Source: Neolecta irregularis DAH-3
Lineage: Eukaryota; Ascomycota; Neolectomycetes; Neolectales; Neolectaceae
Reading direction: 5' to 3'
Assembly (NCBI GenBank): GCA_001929475.1
Contig: LXFE01000420.1
Location: 1 to 19,695 of the forward strand
Length of the DNA stretch: 19,695 bases
In this document: positions 9,760 through 19,695 of the stretch, in pieces
How positions within the stretch are numbered: position 1 is the stretch's first letter
Layout: the number at the start of each line of letters is the position of its first letter
The notes under the pieces: generated by a model
The model's input: the letters and a program-made list of their open reading frames with translations, nothing else
Database searches by the model: none
Told to the model about the DNA's origin: nothing
Translations under genes and position numbers: made by a program

Positions 9760-11277
9760 TTATGTCAAAGAATTGATTTCGTCTTCGTCTAAATCACTTA
9801 AACTCTGTTCGCTCAATGTTTCTTCCTCCATTTCCTTCCAAGTAGCCCAACCCAAGACTCCAAAAGCCGCCAAAATAAAGGAACTTCCAAAAAGAGTGGT
9901 TCCCGTCAAAGGTTTCCCCGTCAGTATCATGTCCGTTATCGCCACCAAAAATATCGACAGCCTATAACCAGTCAGGAAGCATCCTTTGAGAATCTTCATA
10001 CATGCTCGCTACTGAGCTGAAAACAGGAGAAGTCAAAGATATCATGGCAAGAAAGGAACCAGAAAATATGAGATTCGACAACATTGTTAGGAGTAGCCAT
10101 ACGACGGCTTCCCTAGGAGGCCGTTCAAACTTCTCCCAACCTAAGACATGTAGAACCGGTAGGGGAATCCACAGGAAAAAAATTGTGAAAACCCCAATTC
10201 CTGACGTGAATACGTTAGCGAAAAGACAAGATCTCCGAGGAGAAACATCGTTTGGGCAAGCAAGTTTCTTATACAGTACTTCATAGAGACTACTCTTCAG
10301 AATGAGATAAAAGGGGAGAAAATACCCATAGACAATGCTTCCACCCGCAATAATGAAATTTCCGACCAGCTGTCGATGACTATCGCCTTCATCATTTGGG
10401 GCCTTTGGGCCCCCGTAGGAGATTATTAGAACCCCAATGATACTCATGACCACAGCAAATATCTTATCTCTTCGTACACGTTCGTTCAAAAGTAAAACCG
10501 AAAATGCATATGCTGAGAACGTGGAGCTGAAGGTCAGATATACATACGAAGACCTTGGGTACACCTATTGTAAATAGCAGTAACATCACTCGCCGTCGTC
10601 ATACTTGCGATCAGTTCAATTCATGAGGAGTCTAGACATACCTTACCGCAATGTACCAAGTGCAAGCAGCCAAAGTTAAACAGCAAGTACAGAGCGCAAC
10701 GACCCAAATCATATGCTGTACGACTTGTAGATCACTTTGATTCCTCTTTGTCGCAGAAGCAGTAATTATTCTTGCTGTTGATAGGATATTTTGAATATGA
10801 GAACGGAGATATGCTTTAAAGGTGAGTTGCCGGCGGGTGAGCTTAATAGCGAAGAACTGTAGCGGTGCAAGCAACATTGCCGAAGAATGGGTTAAATATC
10901 TTGAGTATATGAGATGAATCTTGTTCATCTGAGATACAGCATGAAATAAGGTTTCGAATATCCAAGAGGTCCCTGTATGTACACTGCTGTTTCCTATAGA
11001 TCTTAGCAGAACCAAAATTTACTTTCGCTTTAATTACAGTCTGAGCTACGATTGCGATCAGCGCAAACACCAGTGCTATCGAGGCCATGGTCCATTTCTG
11101 GTCGGCAACTCCCGGTTGTTTGATTTTTTTCCCTGCTCCAGCATCGTTGATTTCGCTGTAATTAAACCTGCAGATATTCAGTTTAGACCGAAGGATATTG
11201 GTACTCCAAGTTTACCTTCCATGGTGCACTATATCAACATCAAACGGCATATCTGAATGAGATGACCTGTTGACCAT
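9760..11277 (-). CDS. SLC35F/EamA-type solute transporter, multi-pass membrane protein
   Basis: Drug/metabolite-transporter superfamily protein of the SLC35F5/YML018C type, probably in an internal membrane; substrate unknown. Model: eight exons 11277-11216, 11167-11038, 10993-10938, 10899-10642, 10603-10565, 10526-10326, 10289-10002, 9961-9760 (introns 48, 44, 38, 38, 38, 36, 40 nt), 411 residues, about ten helices. Family motifs emerge only after splicing and confirm it: QTETAVYIQGPLGYSKPY, FMLYLTHSS, MTTASDVTAIYNSSTFSAY, LNERVRRDKIFAVV, then SIVYGLYEVLYKKLACP. The final helices are followed by a strongly acidic C-terminal tail (WKEMEEE...DLDEDE). The 36-nt intron 10325-10290 is a multiple of three and open in frame, so retention would insert 12 residues in a loop. 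The start at 11277 is the first ATG of the open first exon. Confidence 0.9.
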
Positions 11278-11618
11278 GACCTGAGTGTTTTAAAAAGAGA
11301 GGATGGGGATTATCAATAAACAGGAGTGGAGCCAGAGGAGCCAGAGTCATATGGTGCATAACCTCACCACTTATCAAGGGACTTGCCTCGGTCCTCGAGA
11401 ATATACTATTCCTTGAATAACCAGGGAAACTTTTCTACAAAGATGAAAAGTAGAGTCCAAGTCTTCGGACTAGATTAGTCGATGTTTACATGTTGATTTT
11501 CAGGTATGAAATCAAAATTTTGACATCAGGATCCAGGTATACCACGTATATACGAGTCATGCGCTCCACTCAAAGCCAGTAGTCCCTTTTAAAAGCATAA
11601 GTTCTTAGTACTCCAACA
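11278..11618. other. Promoter side of the SLC35F-like gene and 3' end of the PX gene
   Basis: These 341 bases have no coding signal. A tandem 9-bp repeat (GGAGCCAGA twice) is at 11328-11345, about 50 bases upstream of the SLC35F-like ATG on the minus strand. Confidence 0.4.
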
Positions 11619-14525
11619 TCATACACTACTTATCTTCTCAATGGACAAAGTCTCCCTCAACCTCCTCTCAAAGATTTCGCTCATCTTTGGAATCTCAACT
11701 AGCACAGTTTTAATAGGCTCACAGTCTCTCGATCCCAGATTCTCCTTTAATTGTTGTCGACGCTTCCGTTCGAGTTCAATAGGATCAACATCATCCTCTT
11801 CAGATGCCTCTGAGGAGGAATCAGAATGATCAAGAGTGTCCATATCTGCCAAGTCGCTATCACTGATCCCGAAATCATTTCCAGAAAACAAGTTTTTAGG
11901 GATTGACTTTTCAAATGTGGTTTGTCCCAACCCCATCTTTTGACGGAGTCGAGATACTTTCCATTGTTTATAGCGGCCATTCCAGTCAACTATTTCGTTT
12001 ATCTCTTTGATAACTTTATCGTAATCAGCGCCCGAATCGCGAATCAGTCCGAGAATATCAACCTTCGCGGTACCGTTGCGGAGAAAGTGAAGAATAAGTT
12101 CGATCCATTCTACGAGATCCTTGAATAGACCCTAAGAGAATTCAGTACCAAGCCCATATAATAAAAGCACATCATCATGGATATGGACTTTATGAACGAA
12201 TGAATACAGATCCTGCTCATGGCGAGCTGCAAGGTCAATAAAAGATTGGACCAGCGTATTGGGCGACATCGAAGACTCTGCAAAGTCAGAGGCAACACTC
12301 GAAAAGTATAAATGCCTTCAGAATTCGATTTTTCCACAGTCGCAATTATATCGTCAACAAAATTCGCAAAATCGATGACCGAGTTATGCACATTTGCAGT
12401 TTTATAAACTCTCGCGAGGGGTTCGTAAAATATCACAATGATATCTTTCAGTAGTGAACTAAGTACACTCTCCTGTACCAACGAGATCATCTCTTCTTTG
12501 TCACGCTTGCGCATCAAAATACGAAGATACTGTGTGAAATTTGAAAATATGCGAGCTTCAGGTTTAACTTCATTATTCTAAGATATTAACAAAGAGTGCC
12601 AGAAAGAATTATACATTATCAAAAGCTTCCTTGTACGCTTGAGATGCTTCAAAGACCATCTGAATATGTCGAGGCTGTAACGGCGGAGTAATTATATCAG
12701 ATTGAAGGATTCCTACAAGCAAATCCTTATCATCATCCAAAAGTCAGTTTTGTATTGGAAATGGAGACAAAACCAATGGATTCTCGAACCCTTTCCCGGA
12801 ACTCCCGGGTTCCATCCACGTAACATTCGATCCGTTTGCAAAGAACATCATCTGCAATCCGTAATTTGACTTCATCTGCTTTATTCTTCAATGCTTTAAT
12901 ATCATCATTCAACGTCGAGCTGATGATCCTCTGCAAAAGGCTTCGTCCACCGAATGGTTGCGCAGTGAACAAATCAATAATTCCACGAACCATCATCATT
13001 GGATTTGAAAACCTAACGGTGTTCTTCAATATAGTGTATGGGATAAGTGAATGTATGCGTTTCATCTGTGCAAACACTTCTGAAGAATTGTCTGCGGCAA
13101 TAAACATGTGATAAATCACTGCTGCAACTTCAATTCGGGCCCATTCAACGACTTTCTTGTAATGGGAGGGGAGATCTTTGATACTGTCATGCTTTCGTAT
13201 TTCTTGAAACATCGTTACAAGACCGTCTAGAAATTTAGAACCCCATGGAAACCAGGAAGATACGGTCTTGAATTAATTCTGCTTTGAATTGAGTCATATG
13301 TTTATCCAACTCCCGTGCTCTCATCTTTGCAATTTCCAGAAATTTGGCTTGCTCATCGACTCTTCTTTCGTCGAGTGCTTTGCGGAGTTTCTGATCTTTT
13401 AATTCAGAGAGAGTAAGAGTTGCTTCATCGGTGGTAAGGAATTTAAGCAAATGTCGAGATTGAGAGTAGTTTGGGTCGGCTAAGAGACGGCGTAGCCACT
13501 GACGAAGAGTAAGACGATTTTCTGATAACTTAACAGGTTATGTTATGGAAGCTATACCTTCACGGTGCAATGCGATAGCTGCGTTTTCGCTCCCAGTCGG
13601 ATTAGACCCACTGGAATCTAGAATCGAATCAGAAGCCAAAGAGCTTGAAGAGCAATTTCGAGAGAGCATCAATTTGGCAAATCGACCTGTGAATGGAGTT
13701 TTGTCTTTTTTGGGCAAAGAAGGAGGCCGTTTACTAGAAAACTCTTCCCTGATCTATATGCCTATCAGTCTGCAGCAACATAAAATTGCTTACATTTTTA
13801 TCTAGTAGCTTGAATGCTCCATACCGTTTGGCGACAATAATTTCAGTAGCATCAGGCCTCCTGGTTTTGATAAGGAACTCGGCATGATATTTCTTCCGAA
13901 TTTTGTGATTAGATGAGGGTGTTCGACGAACAGAGATGACATTGACATCAAACCCGTTAATGTAATTCCCTTCCGGAATGTTTCGAATAACATCAAGTTC
14001 TCCCACACTTGTATTCGTTTCTGCATCATCGACATGAATTGACATCTCATTCCCGCTTGCAGTCCTAATACCAGCATTCATCATCAATTGGACCAACTGC
14101 TCCATCTTGCGTCCCACTCTTCTGCGCTTTGTTATTTCAGTTCGATCTTCCGAAGCGGAAATAGCTTTTGAGGTAAACGCTTCAATGAACACCTGAACAT
14201 TTTCCTGCCAAAATTCATCCTGCTTCGCATCCCTTAGAAAGGGGAAGGTAATGATAAATTTGTTAAAGATATATCGAGAGATGGGAAAATGTGTGTTCTC
14301 AGGACTGATGTTTTCGCTCGAAGAGAATGGATGACCGAAACGCATCAATCCCTTTGGATCGGCCAAGCGATTGGCGAGTTCTTCATGAATTTGAATGGAG
14401 AGTAGCTCCTTCTTGAGATAGTGTTCTGCAACGCATCTTAGCTTATTTGGTTACGAGTCAAATTTCGCACCTTGAACTGGAGATAGATGGGTCTCACGGT
14501 CGATATCAGCCTGTTGATTGCCCAT
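11619..14525 (-). CDS. PX-domain protein, yeast Ypr097w-like (PXB + PX + DUF3818)
   Basis: Phosphoinositide-binding protein; yeast Ypr097w is linked to lipid-containing membranes, exact role unclear. Model: nine exons 14525-14471, 14425-13794, 13753-13558, 13521-13264, 13226-12769, 12725-12615, 12577-12316, 12277-12171, 12131-11619, 863 residues. The N-terminal module has LSPVQEHYLKKELLSIQI (residues 15-32). The PX domain runs from about 171 (NYINGFDVNVISVRR) through HAEFLIKTRRP and KRYGAFKLL (218-226) to REENRLTLRQWLRRLLADP. A charged helical stretch (KALDERRVDEQAKF...RARELDKHM) comes next. The DUF3818 region includes FQEIRKHDSIKDLP and VVEWARIEVAAVIYHMF. The C-terminus is acidic with DSSSEASEEDDVD. 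Two joins are less sure: 12769/12725 (an alternative 61-nt intron exists) and 12316/12277, which needs a GC-AG intron. The start at 14525 gives the family opening. Confidence 0.9.
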
Positions 14526-14752
14526 ATTCTGAAAAATAAACTTGGGTATAGACCAATCGTGGGAAATGGCAACGACCAAGTTGAAATACAAGATCGAATA
14601 TAGTCCTGCTGGTCATAAATTCACGTCACGCGCATAACCGTCAAGAATACGAAAAAGCATTCCAGGTTATATACATACACATTCACTGATGTCCTCTATT
14701 TCATCCAAGGTTTGGCATCTAATGCAGAATATCGGAGGATCCAGTAGTCGTG

Positions 14753-16493
14753 TCAGAGTTTACTATTCAAATCCGTAACTGCATTCGAGCCAATAGTACT
14801 AGGCGTTCGATCTCGAATAAGACTGCCTTGAGAAACATTGATAACTGCAGCAGCTTTCAATCGAAGGTTTCCACGATTATCGGTCCAAACTTCTCGAGCG
14901 TTTGTTTTTCTAGACGTTTCAGGAACAAAGAGCATATTGATGCCGCAAGCCTGTGTGAATTAGAACCGGGCAACGGAAGAAAAATTATTTACTACAAAGG
15001 AAATGGAAGCAAAAATAACGAAGACATAGCCTCCCATCGCAGCCTGCAAAGCCGGAAAGGCATATGCCTTGAAACGGTGAGAATCATTCAACAAGTTGGA
15101 GACATACAACAACAAATGTCGCCATCAAGTTGACAGCAATACCGAAACTTGGCGCAATTCTCGATATCTGTTCAGCCCCAGATACCATTTCGACAGCCAT
15201 GGCAAAAGGCATAGGACCAAGACCAAACCCGAATGATGCAACAAAGAGAATAGCCCCAATCGCAGTGAGAAGCTGCATGTTGCGAACGATTCCAATACAC
15301 ATGAAGATAGAGCATGTTCCCATACCAAAGATACTAGTAATCAATGGTTTCTTTCGACCAATCCTATTCACGAAGATTGCAGCAGCCAAGGTTGTAAAAA
15401 AGTTAACAATCTGGATAATCACGCTAAGGTATTTTGCAAATTCACCGAACAATGCAGACAATGTGGTCGTACTGTAAAATATGACAACGTTAATACCACA
15501 GAATTGTTGACTGAGCATAAGGACGAGAATTGCACCGAAGGCCTTTCGCCACTGTGAAAATACCGTCCAGGTGAGCTCGTTTAAACTTTCGACATGATTG
15601 TCATTCTTGTCATTACTGGTATCTTGCCGTCAGCTTTTGTCTCAAAGAAGCGCAGTTGCCTTTCCAAGCTTGAAGAATATTCTCAGCTTCGAGACTAGTC
15701 CGCGTGGTATAGAGAATCGCCTCAGCTGAATCGGCGTCATATGAATTGAACAAAAACTTTGGACTTTCAACTACCCAGAAGAGAAGGATTGTTTGAATAA
15801 TCTGAATATAAGCCCCAAGGCCAAAGAGGACTCTCCAAAGAGGAATAGTTGACATGCATGATGCAAGAATCTGCGTGAATAATATACCGATAACACAGGT
15901 CAATTGAGACATGATACCTATCGAGTGTAAGTACTTATCAGCAACTTGTGCAAGGATTCATACGTACCTAGCGGTCCAGCGATATTCTTGGGAGAAATTT
16001 CTGACAGATATATTGGACCAACGACCATAGCCTAAGCGAGTAAACATCATTCACACGACAAGTCCACACCACACCGCTTTGTAAACCAGATATCAACCTC
16101 CCGGTGATCAACATCGCCTTGTTTGTAGCAAGAGCCATCAATAGCGGGCCAGAAATCCCAGGGATTGTATTCCAAAGCATTGCCGTTCTAGGTCCTCTTC
16201 TAGCGAGAGTACCAGCACCAACGGCGCCAATTAGACCTCCAATCGCATATATACTTGTAGCAAGTGCATAATCATTTCTAGACATATCGATGCACGGTGT
16301 AATGAGTCCGGTAGTCAGTTCATAACTCTTTCCACACGAAACCACAGCTTCTGGAGTATTCATCTCGCCCTTTGGATATAAGATGCGCATAGCCCAGAAG
16401 ACATACGAGATGAATTCCATATTGTAATGAGCCAAGTGTCATCACAGAAACATAAAAGATCACTCTACAAGTTTTCTTATCCCAAGTGAACAT
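14753..16493 (-). CDS. MFS sugar transporter paralogue 1 (Vps73-like)
   Basis: Twelve-helix sugar-porter family protein, closest in style to yeast Vps73/YBR241C; substrate not deducible. Model: exons 16493-16407, 16369-16070, 16031-15968, 15917-15617, 15585-15108, 15067-14993, 14950-14753, 500 residues. Motifs: QYGIHLGEMNTPE (25-36), ARRGPRTA in loop 2-3, GPIYLSEISPKNIAG, VESPKFL, QQFCGINVVIFYSTT in TM7, NRIGRKKPL in loop 8-9, and FVPETS near the end. Intron sites match those of paralogue 2. The join 15617/15585 uses only a 31-nt intron; otherwise the frame is broken there, so the gene could be a recent pseudogene. A 52-nt GC-AG intron is another option. The N-terminal cytoplasmic segment is short (DKKTCRV directly before TM1), unlike relic B, where it is longer. 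Confidence 0.8.
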
Positions 16494-17417
16494 AGTGAAA
16501 CGAGGAAACACTATCACACAAATGGGAGATGACTCTTTATAAGAGAGAATTCGCTCGTGATCGCGGGCTTCCGTATAGTGGACAGTTTGATTGTTTGAGT
16601 CCTCTATGGGAACAAATCAAGAAATGCTGACAATTGTGACGTAACAGTGCTCCTAGTTGATGATATTCAATCTACAGTCAAATCAGACTTTCTATATAGA
16701 TCAGGTCAGTCCGCAATTTCATGCGGTCTGACCGACCAAGCTAGAGGTCACTGTCTGTCCAGATGGTCGGAGTTTTCCTAGGCTCATTGTAGGTTATTGA
16801 GGGGCCTGCCAACAACTGAAAGAGCATCAGCATGAGATCAAGTTTAAAGATGGTAATAACTCAGAAGAGATATTGGAACTAGAGGGATTGCAGTAAGAGA
16901 CGAATAGACCAAGATAAAAAGTCTGCTTAGCAAACAATCCAATATATTCTCTAGAGATCTTCTGTATTTGTGTGACAGATCAATGAGACCTTTGTGAAAG
17001 CCCGAGGCCTTATTTGATCGAGAGCCTTCAACGATCTAGTAAAGTTCATGATGATCAGATTCCGGGTAAGTAGTATCCCCAACAATGGTGAGGGAAACCA
17101 ATTCACACAATGTAGCAAATTCTGCTAGAAATTTGACGGCTTAGTTATAAGTGATTTCAGACTGCATTATTAGAATTTGAATCTTTCGTGGGCTTTGCAG
17201 TGTGACCACGGTCGTAGAGTTGGATGATGAATATAAACCAAGGGGGGGGCTGGATCCTAGGTTTTTGTCTTGCTATCATCTGAATGTTGAGGAGATTAAA
17301 CCTAGATCTTTTATTTCTTTGAAAAAAAGAGAACACCATCAGGTCCAAACCAAAATTGTATACAAAAAGGAGATATGAAAAATCTTCCAACGCATAAAGA
17401 GCGTAATCTTGACTAGA
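16494..17417. other. Spacer between the two MFS transporters
   Basis: These 924 bases hold no gene I can support. The part just downstream of paralogue 2 (about 17300-17417, minus sense: CTTTATGC, TCTCCTTTTTGTATAC, TTCTCTTTTT) resembles the spacer between relics A and B (about 7290-7355), so it belongs to the duplicated block. It also contains a strong hairpin (16704-16733) and a run of eight G at 17242-17249. Confidence 0.5.
16704..16733. repeat. Inverted repeat, hairpin with 12-bp arms
   Basis: GGTCAGTCCGCA is followed by a 6-base loop (ATTTCA) and TGCGGTCTGACC. The arms pair at 11 of 12 positions, with one T-T mismatch in the middle. It lies about 210 bases upstream of the MFS-1 start. 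It could be a palindromic transcription-factor site, an RNA hairpin, or a mobile-element scar. Confidence 0.7.
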
Positions 17418-19082
17418 TTAATCACCGTGCGAGATAATAATTTCACTATCACCATCTGGTAATAGCATTGGATTATCATATTTGCCACTCCAGACCATTG
17501 ACGCATTATCCATCCCCTTCGTTTCTGGTAGTAGCCAAGCTATCAAGACGAAGAACTTGAAGTTAGTCCGTGTTTTGTTTTTGGAAGCATACGATAGCAG
17601 AGAACAGTACGAATAAAAGGAACACTTTACCACCCATTTTCTCTCGAAGAGCCGGGAAGGCGAAACTCTAAACATTAGAAAGCCAAAAGGAATGAGAACA
17701 AACCACGGCAAATGTACATATCCAATTGATTGCAAAAGCAATACTCTGTGCAAGTTCTACCGCCTCGGGACCGACCAAGTCCGATGCCAAGATAAAAGGT
17801 ACAGGTCCTAACCCGATTCCAAAGCTCATGACAAATAGAGTTGCAGCAATGACTGTCATCTGGGGCATATGAAAGCTGATAGCGATAGCCAAAAGCGCTG
17901 AACATAATCCCATCCCGAAAATACTCCAAAGCAATAATGGTTTTCTACCATATCTTCCGATTGTAAACGTAGAGAACCCCGTTGTAGCAATATTGAGACC
18001 GCCGATCATCAGAGACATGTATTTAGCATTATCGTGATACAGCCCTGTTAGCGTAGTTGTGCTGTAGAAGATGACAGTATTGATCCCGCAAAGCTGTTGA
18101 CTAGCCATGATGATACAAACAATCATCAGTGGGTAACGCCATCGTATAAGCGTATTCAAAACAGGCTCTTTGAATTCCTTCATGCTGTACTTGCTAGTTC
18201 CTGAAATTTTAGTTAATCCTGGTAAATCGGAGATACTAAATCCTTTCTCTCGATACTCTATATCAATAGCCTTGTCAAATTTGCCGGAAGCCCTGAATTT
18301 TGCAAGTAAATATTTTCCCTCGTCGAAGTCTTTAGCGACAGCAGGGCTCTCCGGAATCGTGAAGAAAAGAATTAACTGCAGTACACTTATACCAGATGCA
18401 ATAACAAATATTAAACGCCAATGTGTAATACTGGCCAAGGGAATAGAAAGACCTTGTGAAACAAATATCCCAATCACGACTGCAAACTGGCTTAATGTTC
18501 CTTCGCATAAGTATAGAAAGGTGATGGAAACGCATACCAAACGTTCCCGAAAGGTTTGAAGGCGAGACCTCATTGATATAAAGTGGTACGATAACCATAA
18601 CCTATTACTCAACAACCAATTTCTATCAGACGTGCGCACGATGCCACTACCAGCACCGCTGATAATTCTGCCAAAAGCAAGCCCCGTTTTATTGACAGCA
18701 ACAGCCATGATAAGAGGCCCAAAAATTTGAAAGAACGACGCGACTTTCAGGGCATTCCTCCTGCCTACTTTGAGAATGAATGGAGATACGCTTGCGCCCG
18801 CAAGACCCCCGATTGCAAAGAATCCTGTTATCAAGCCATACATTGATGAATCCATGGGAATGCAGACCGGAAGCCACCCGAAGGAATCGTGTCCTTCAGC
18901 CGAGAATTTCGATCTGCAAGATATTATAAGCTCGGGCGTATTCATTTCACCCTGTATGTTAAAACACGAAGAGCATTACAGTTTACAAGATGGTAGCCGA
19001 ACAGGAAGGCCCCAATGACTACTACCGAGATGCTCCAATATAATAATTTACTAACTTTATAACATGAGTCTTGTAGCGACAT
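17418..19082 (-). CDS. MFS sugar transporter paralogue 2 (Vps73-like)
   Basis: Twelve-helix sugar-porter protein. Model: exons 19082-18987, 18951-18640, 18601-18538, 18500-17704, 17667-17593, 17555-17418 (introns 35, 38, 37, 36, 37 nt; the last has a GACTAAC branch site), 493 residues. TM1 ends GYHLGEMNTPE (29-39). Further motifs: GRRNALK in loop 2-3 (95-101), VPLYINEVSPSNLSGTFG after TM4, IPESP (206-210) before the central loop, QQLCGIN (292-298) then IFYSTT in TM7, GRYGRKPLLL in loop 8-9, FAFPALREKMGG, and LLPETKG (456-462). All joins keep frame, and no stop or missing signature is seen, so this copy looks functional. The start at 19082 gives a short hydrophilic N-terminus directly before TM1. 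It is the parent-like copy of relic A. Subcellular site could be plasma membrane or vacuole. Confidence 0.9.
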
Positions 19083-19695
19083 TGTTGAAGAGGAAGAAGA
19101 GACCTAAGGCATGTCAGACATCTTGAATGTGTTTGGACGGCTAGTACGCTCATGTTTTTTCAGCTCGCACTGGTTAGTTGGGGGTGCAAAGCCATTAAAA
19201 TCAGGTATTGTCAGGGTAGAATTGATCTCGTGATTAATATGGAGCTACTCGACCTAGGACCAGTCGATTCCGGTAATGCCAGCGTAAAGGTTGATTCAAC
19301 CCTTACCTCCTCCCTATCTGAACAAATATTTACAATCGCAAAAAGATACATTCACCCTATGGAATATTTTTTATCTTGCTTGTCTTCGTAGTAGAAAGCC
19401 TGGAAGAATGTGCGGGATTAACAAGAATCTGGAATTGTAATACTGTGCTGTCACTTCCGGCCTGAGACTTCATCACCAGCAAACTAAGACGTGTTCCCTA
19501 TGGCCCGCGGTGCCTTTTTTAGGATAATATTTTCCTTCTGTCCTTGTCTTTCATTAACTAATTTTCTCGTCCCTCTGCCAGATAGGAGAATATTGGGGCT
19601 TTAAATATGTGCCTTGGATAGCCGAATATGCGGAGAGAAGGCGTAGTTGTTGTTCGATAAACTGCTTTTTCTGATCATAGGCAGATTTGGTGGTC
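19083..19695. other. Upstream region of MFS paralogue 2
   Basis: No gene seen. Only the first 30 or so bases upstream of the ATG (CTTCCTCTTC motif, minus sense) match the DNA ahead of relic A, marking the likely edge of the duplicated block. A plus-strand frame at 19152-19391 has no recognisable motif. Confidence 0.4.

Noticed and set aside
13545-13805. Plus-strand open frame of 86 codons
   Set aside because: It is the reverse side of the PX gene; the minus strand gives the PX-domain sequence with clean splice sites.
17242-17249. Run of eight G
   Set aside because: A lone homopolymer in a spacer; too little for a G-quadruplex claim and prone to sequencing error.
18170-18559. Plus-strand open frame of 129 codons opposite the transporter
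   Set aside because: The minus strand encodes the conserved MFS sequence here; the plus frame has no family signature.
1-19695. Transposon, tRNA, CRISPR array or biosynthetic cluster
   Set aside because: No transposase or reverse-transcriptase motifs, long terminal repeats, cloverleaf-like sequence or regular repeat arrays seen; the genes are unrelated housekeeping functions.

Overview
The window is chromosomal DNA of a filamentous ascomycete (Pezizomycotina-like). Evidence: a Ste2-type pheromone receptor whose TM6 reads RRKLGFKQFGP...IMACQTM, fungal forms of Rrp4, Sgf29 and a PX/DUF3818 protein, moderate AT content, and coding regions cut by very small introns. I placed about 45 introns by joining reading frames that preserve known family motifs. 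They run from 31 to 50 nt, most 35-43 nt, which is small even for a fungus. Two fit only as GC-AG introns. All splice models are read by eye, not from transcripts.

Layout, left to right: STE2-like alpha-pheromone receptor (-, 146-1276); a 1.6-kb divergent intergenic region; M17 leucyl aminopeptidase (+, 2893-4720); exosome subunit RRP4 (-, 4915-6032), convergent with the peptidase; an unrecognised 55-codon reading frame ending at a GTAAGT donor (-, 6136-6300); two broken sugar-transporter relics (+, 6868-7271 and 7444-7702); SAGA subunit SGF29 (+, 7852-8943); a small Sm-fold-like protein (+, 9278-9642); an SLC35F/EamA-type membrane transporter (-, 9760-11277); a PX-domain protein of the yeast Ypr097w type (-, 11619-14525); and two tandem MFS sugar transporters (-, 14753-16493 and 17418-19082).

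Most of the window is conserved housekeeping genes (RNA decay, histone-mark reading, membrane traffic, peptide turnover) beside one mating receptor. I see no operon, CRISPR, rRNA, tRNA or intact transposon, and nothing that makes these genes one pathway.

The most distinctive structure is the transporter family. The two full-length paralogues on the right and the two relics on the left are in opposite orientation but in the same transcriptional order (MFS-2-like, then MFS-1-like), and the DNA between them also matches in part. This suggests an old inverted duplication of a two-gene block, about 7 kb of unrelated genes lying between the arms. The left arm was then destroyed by a lost splice donor, stop codons, a large internal deletion and a clean loss of one exon.
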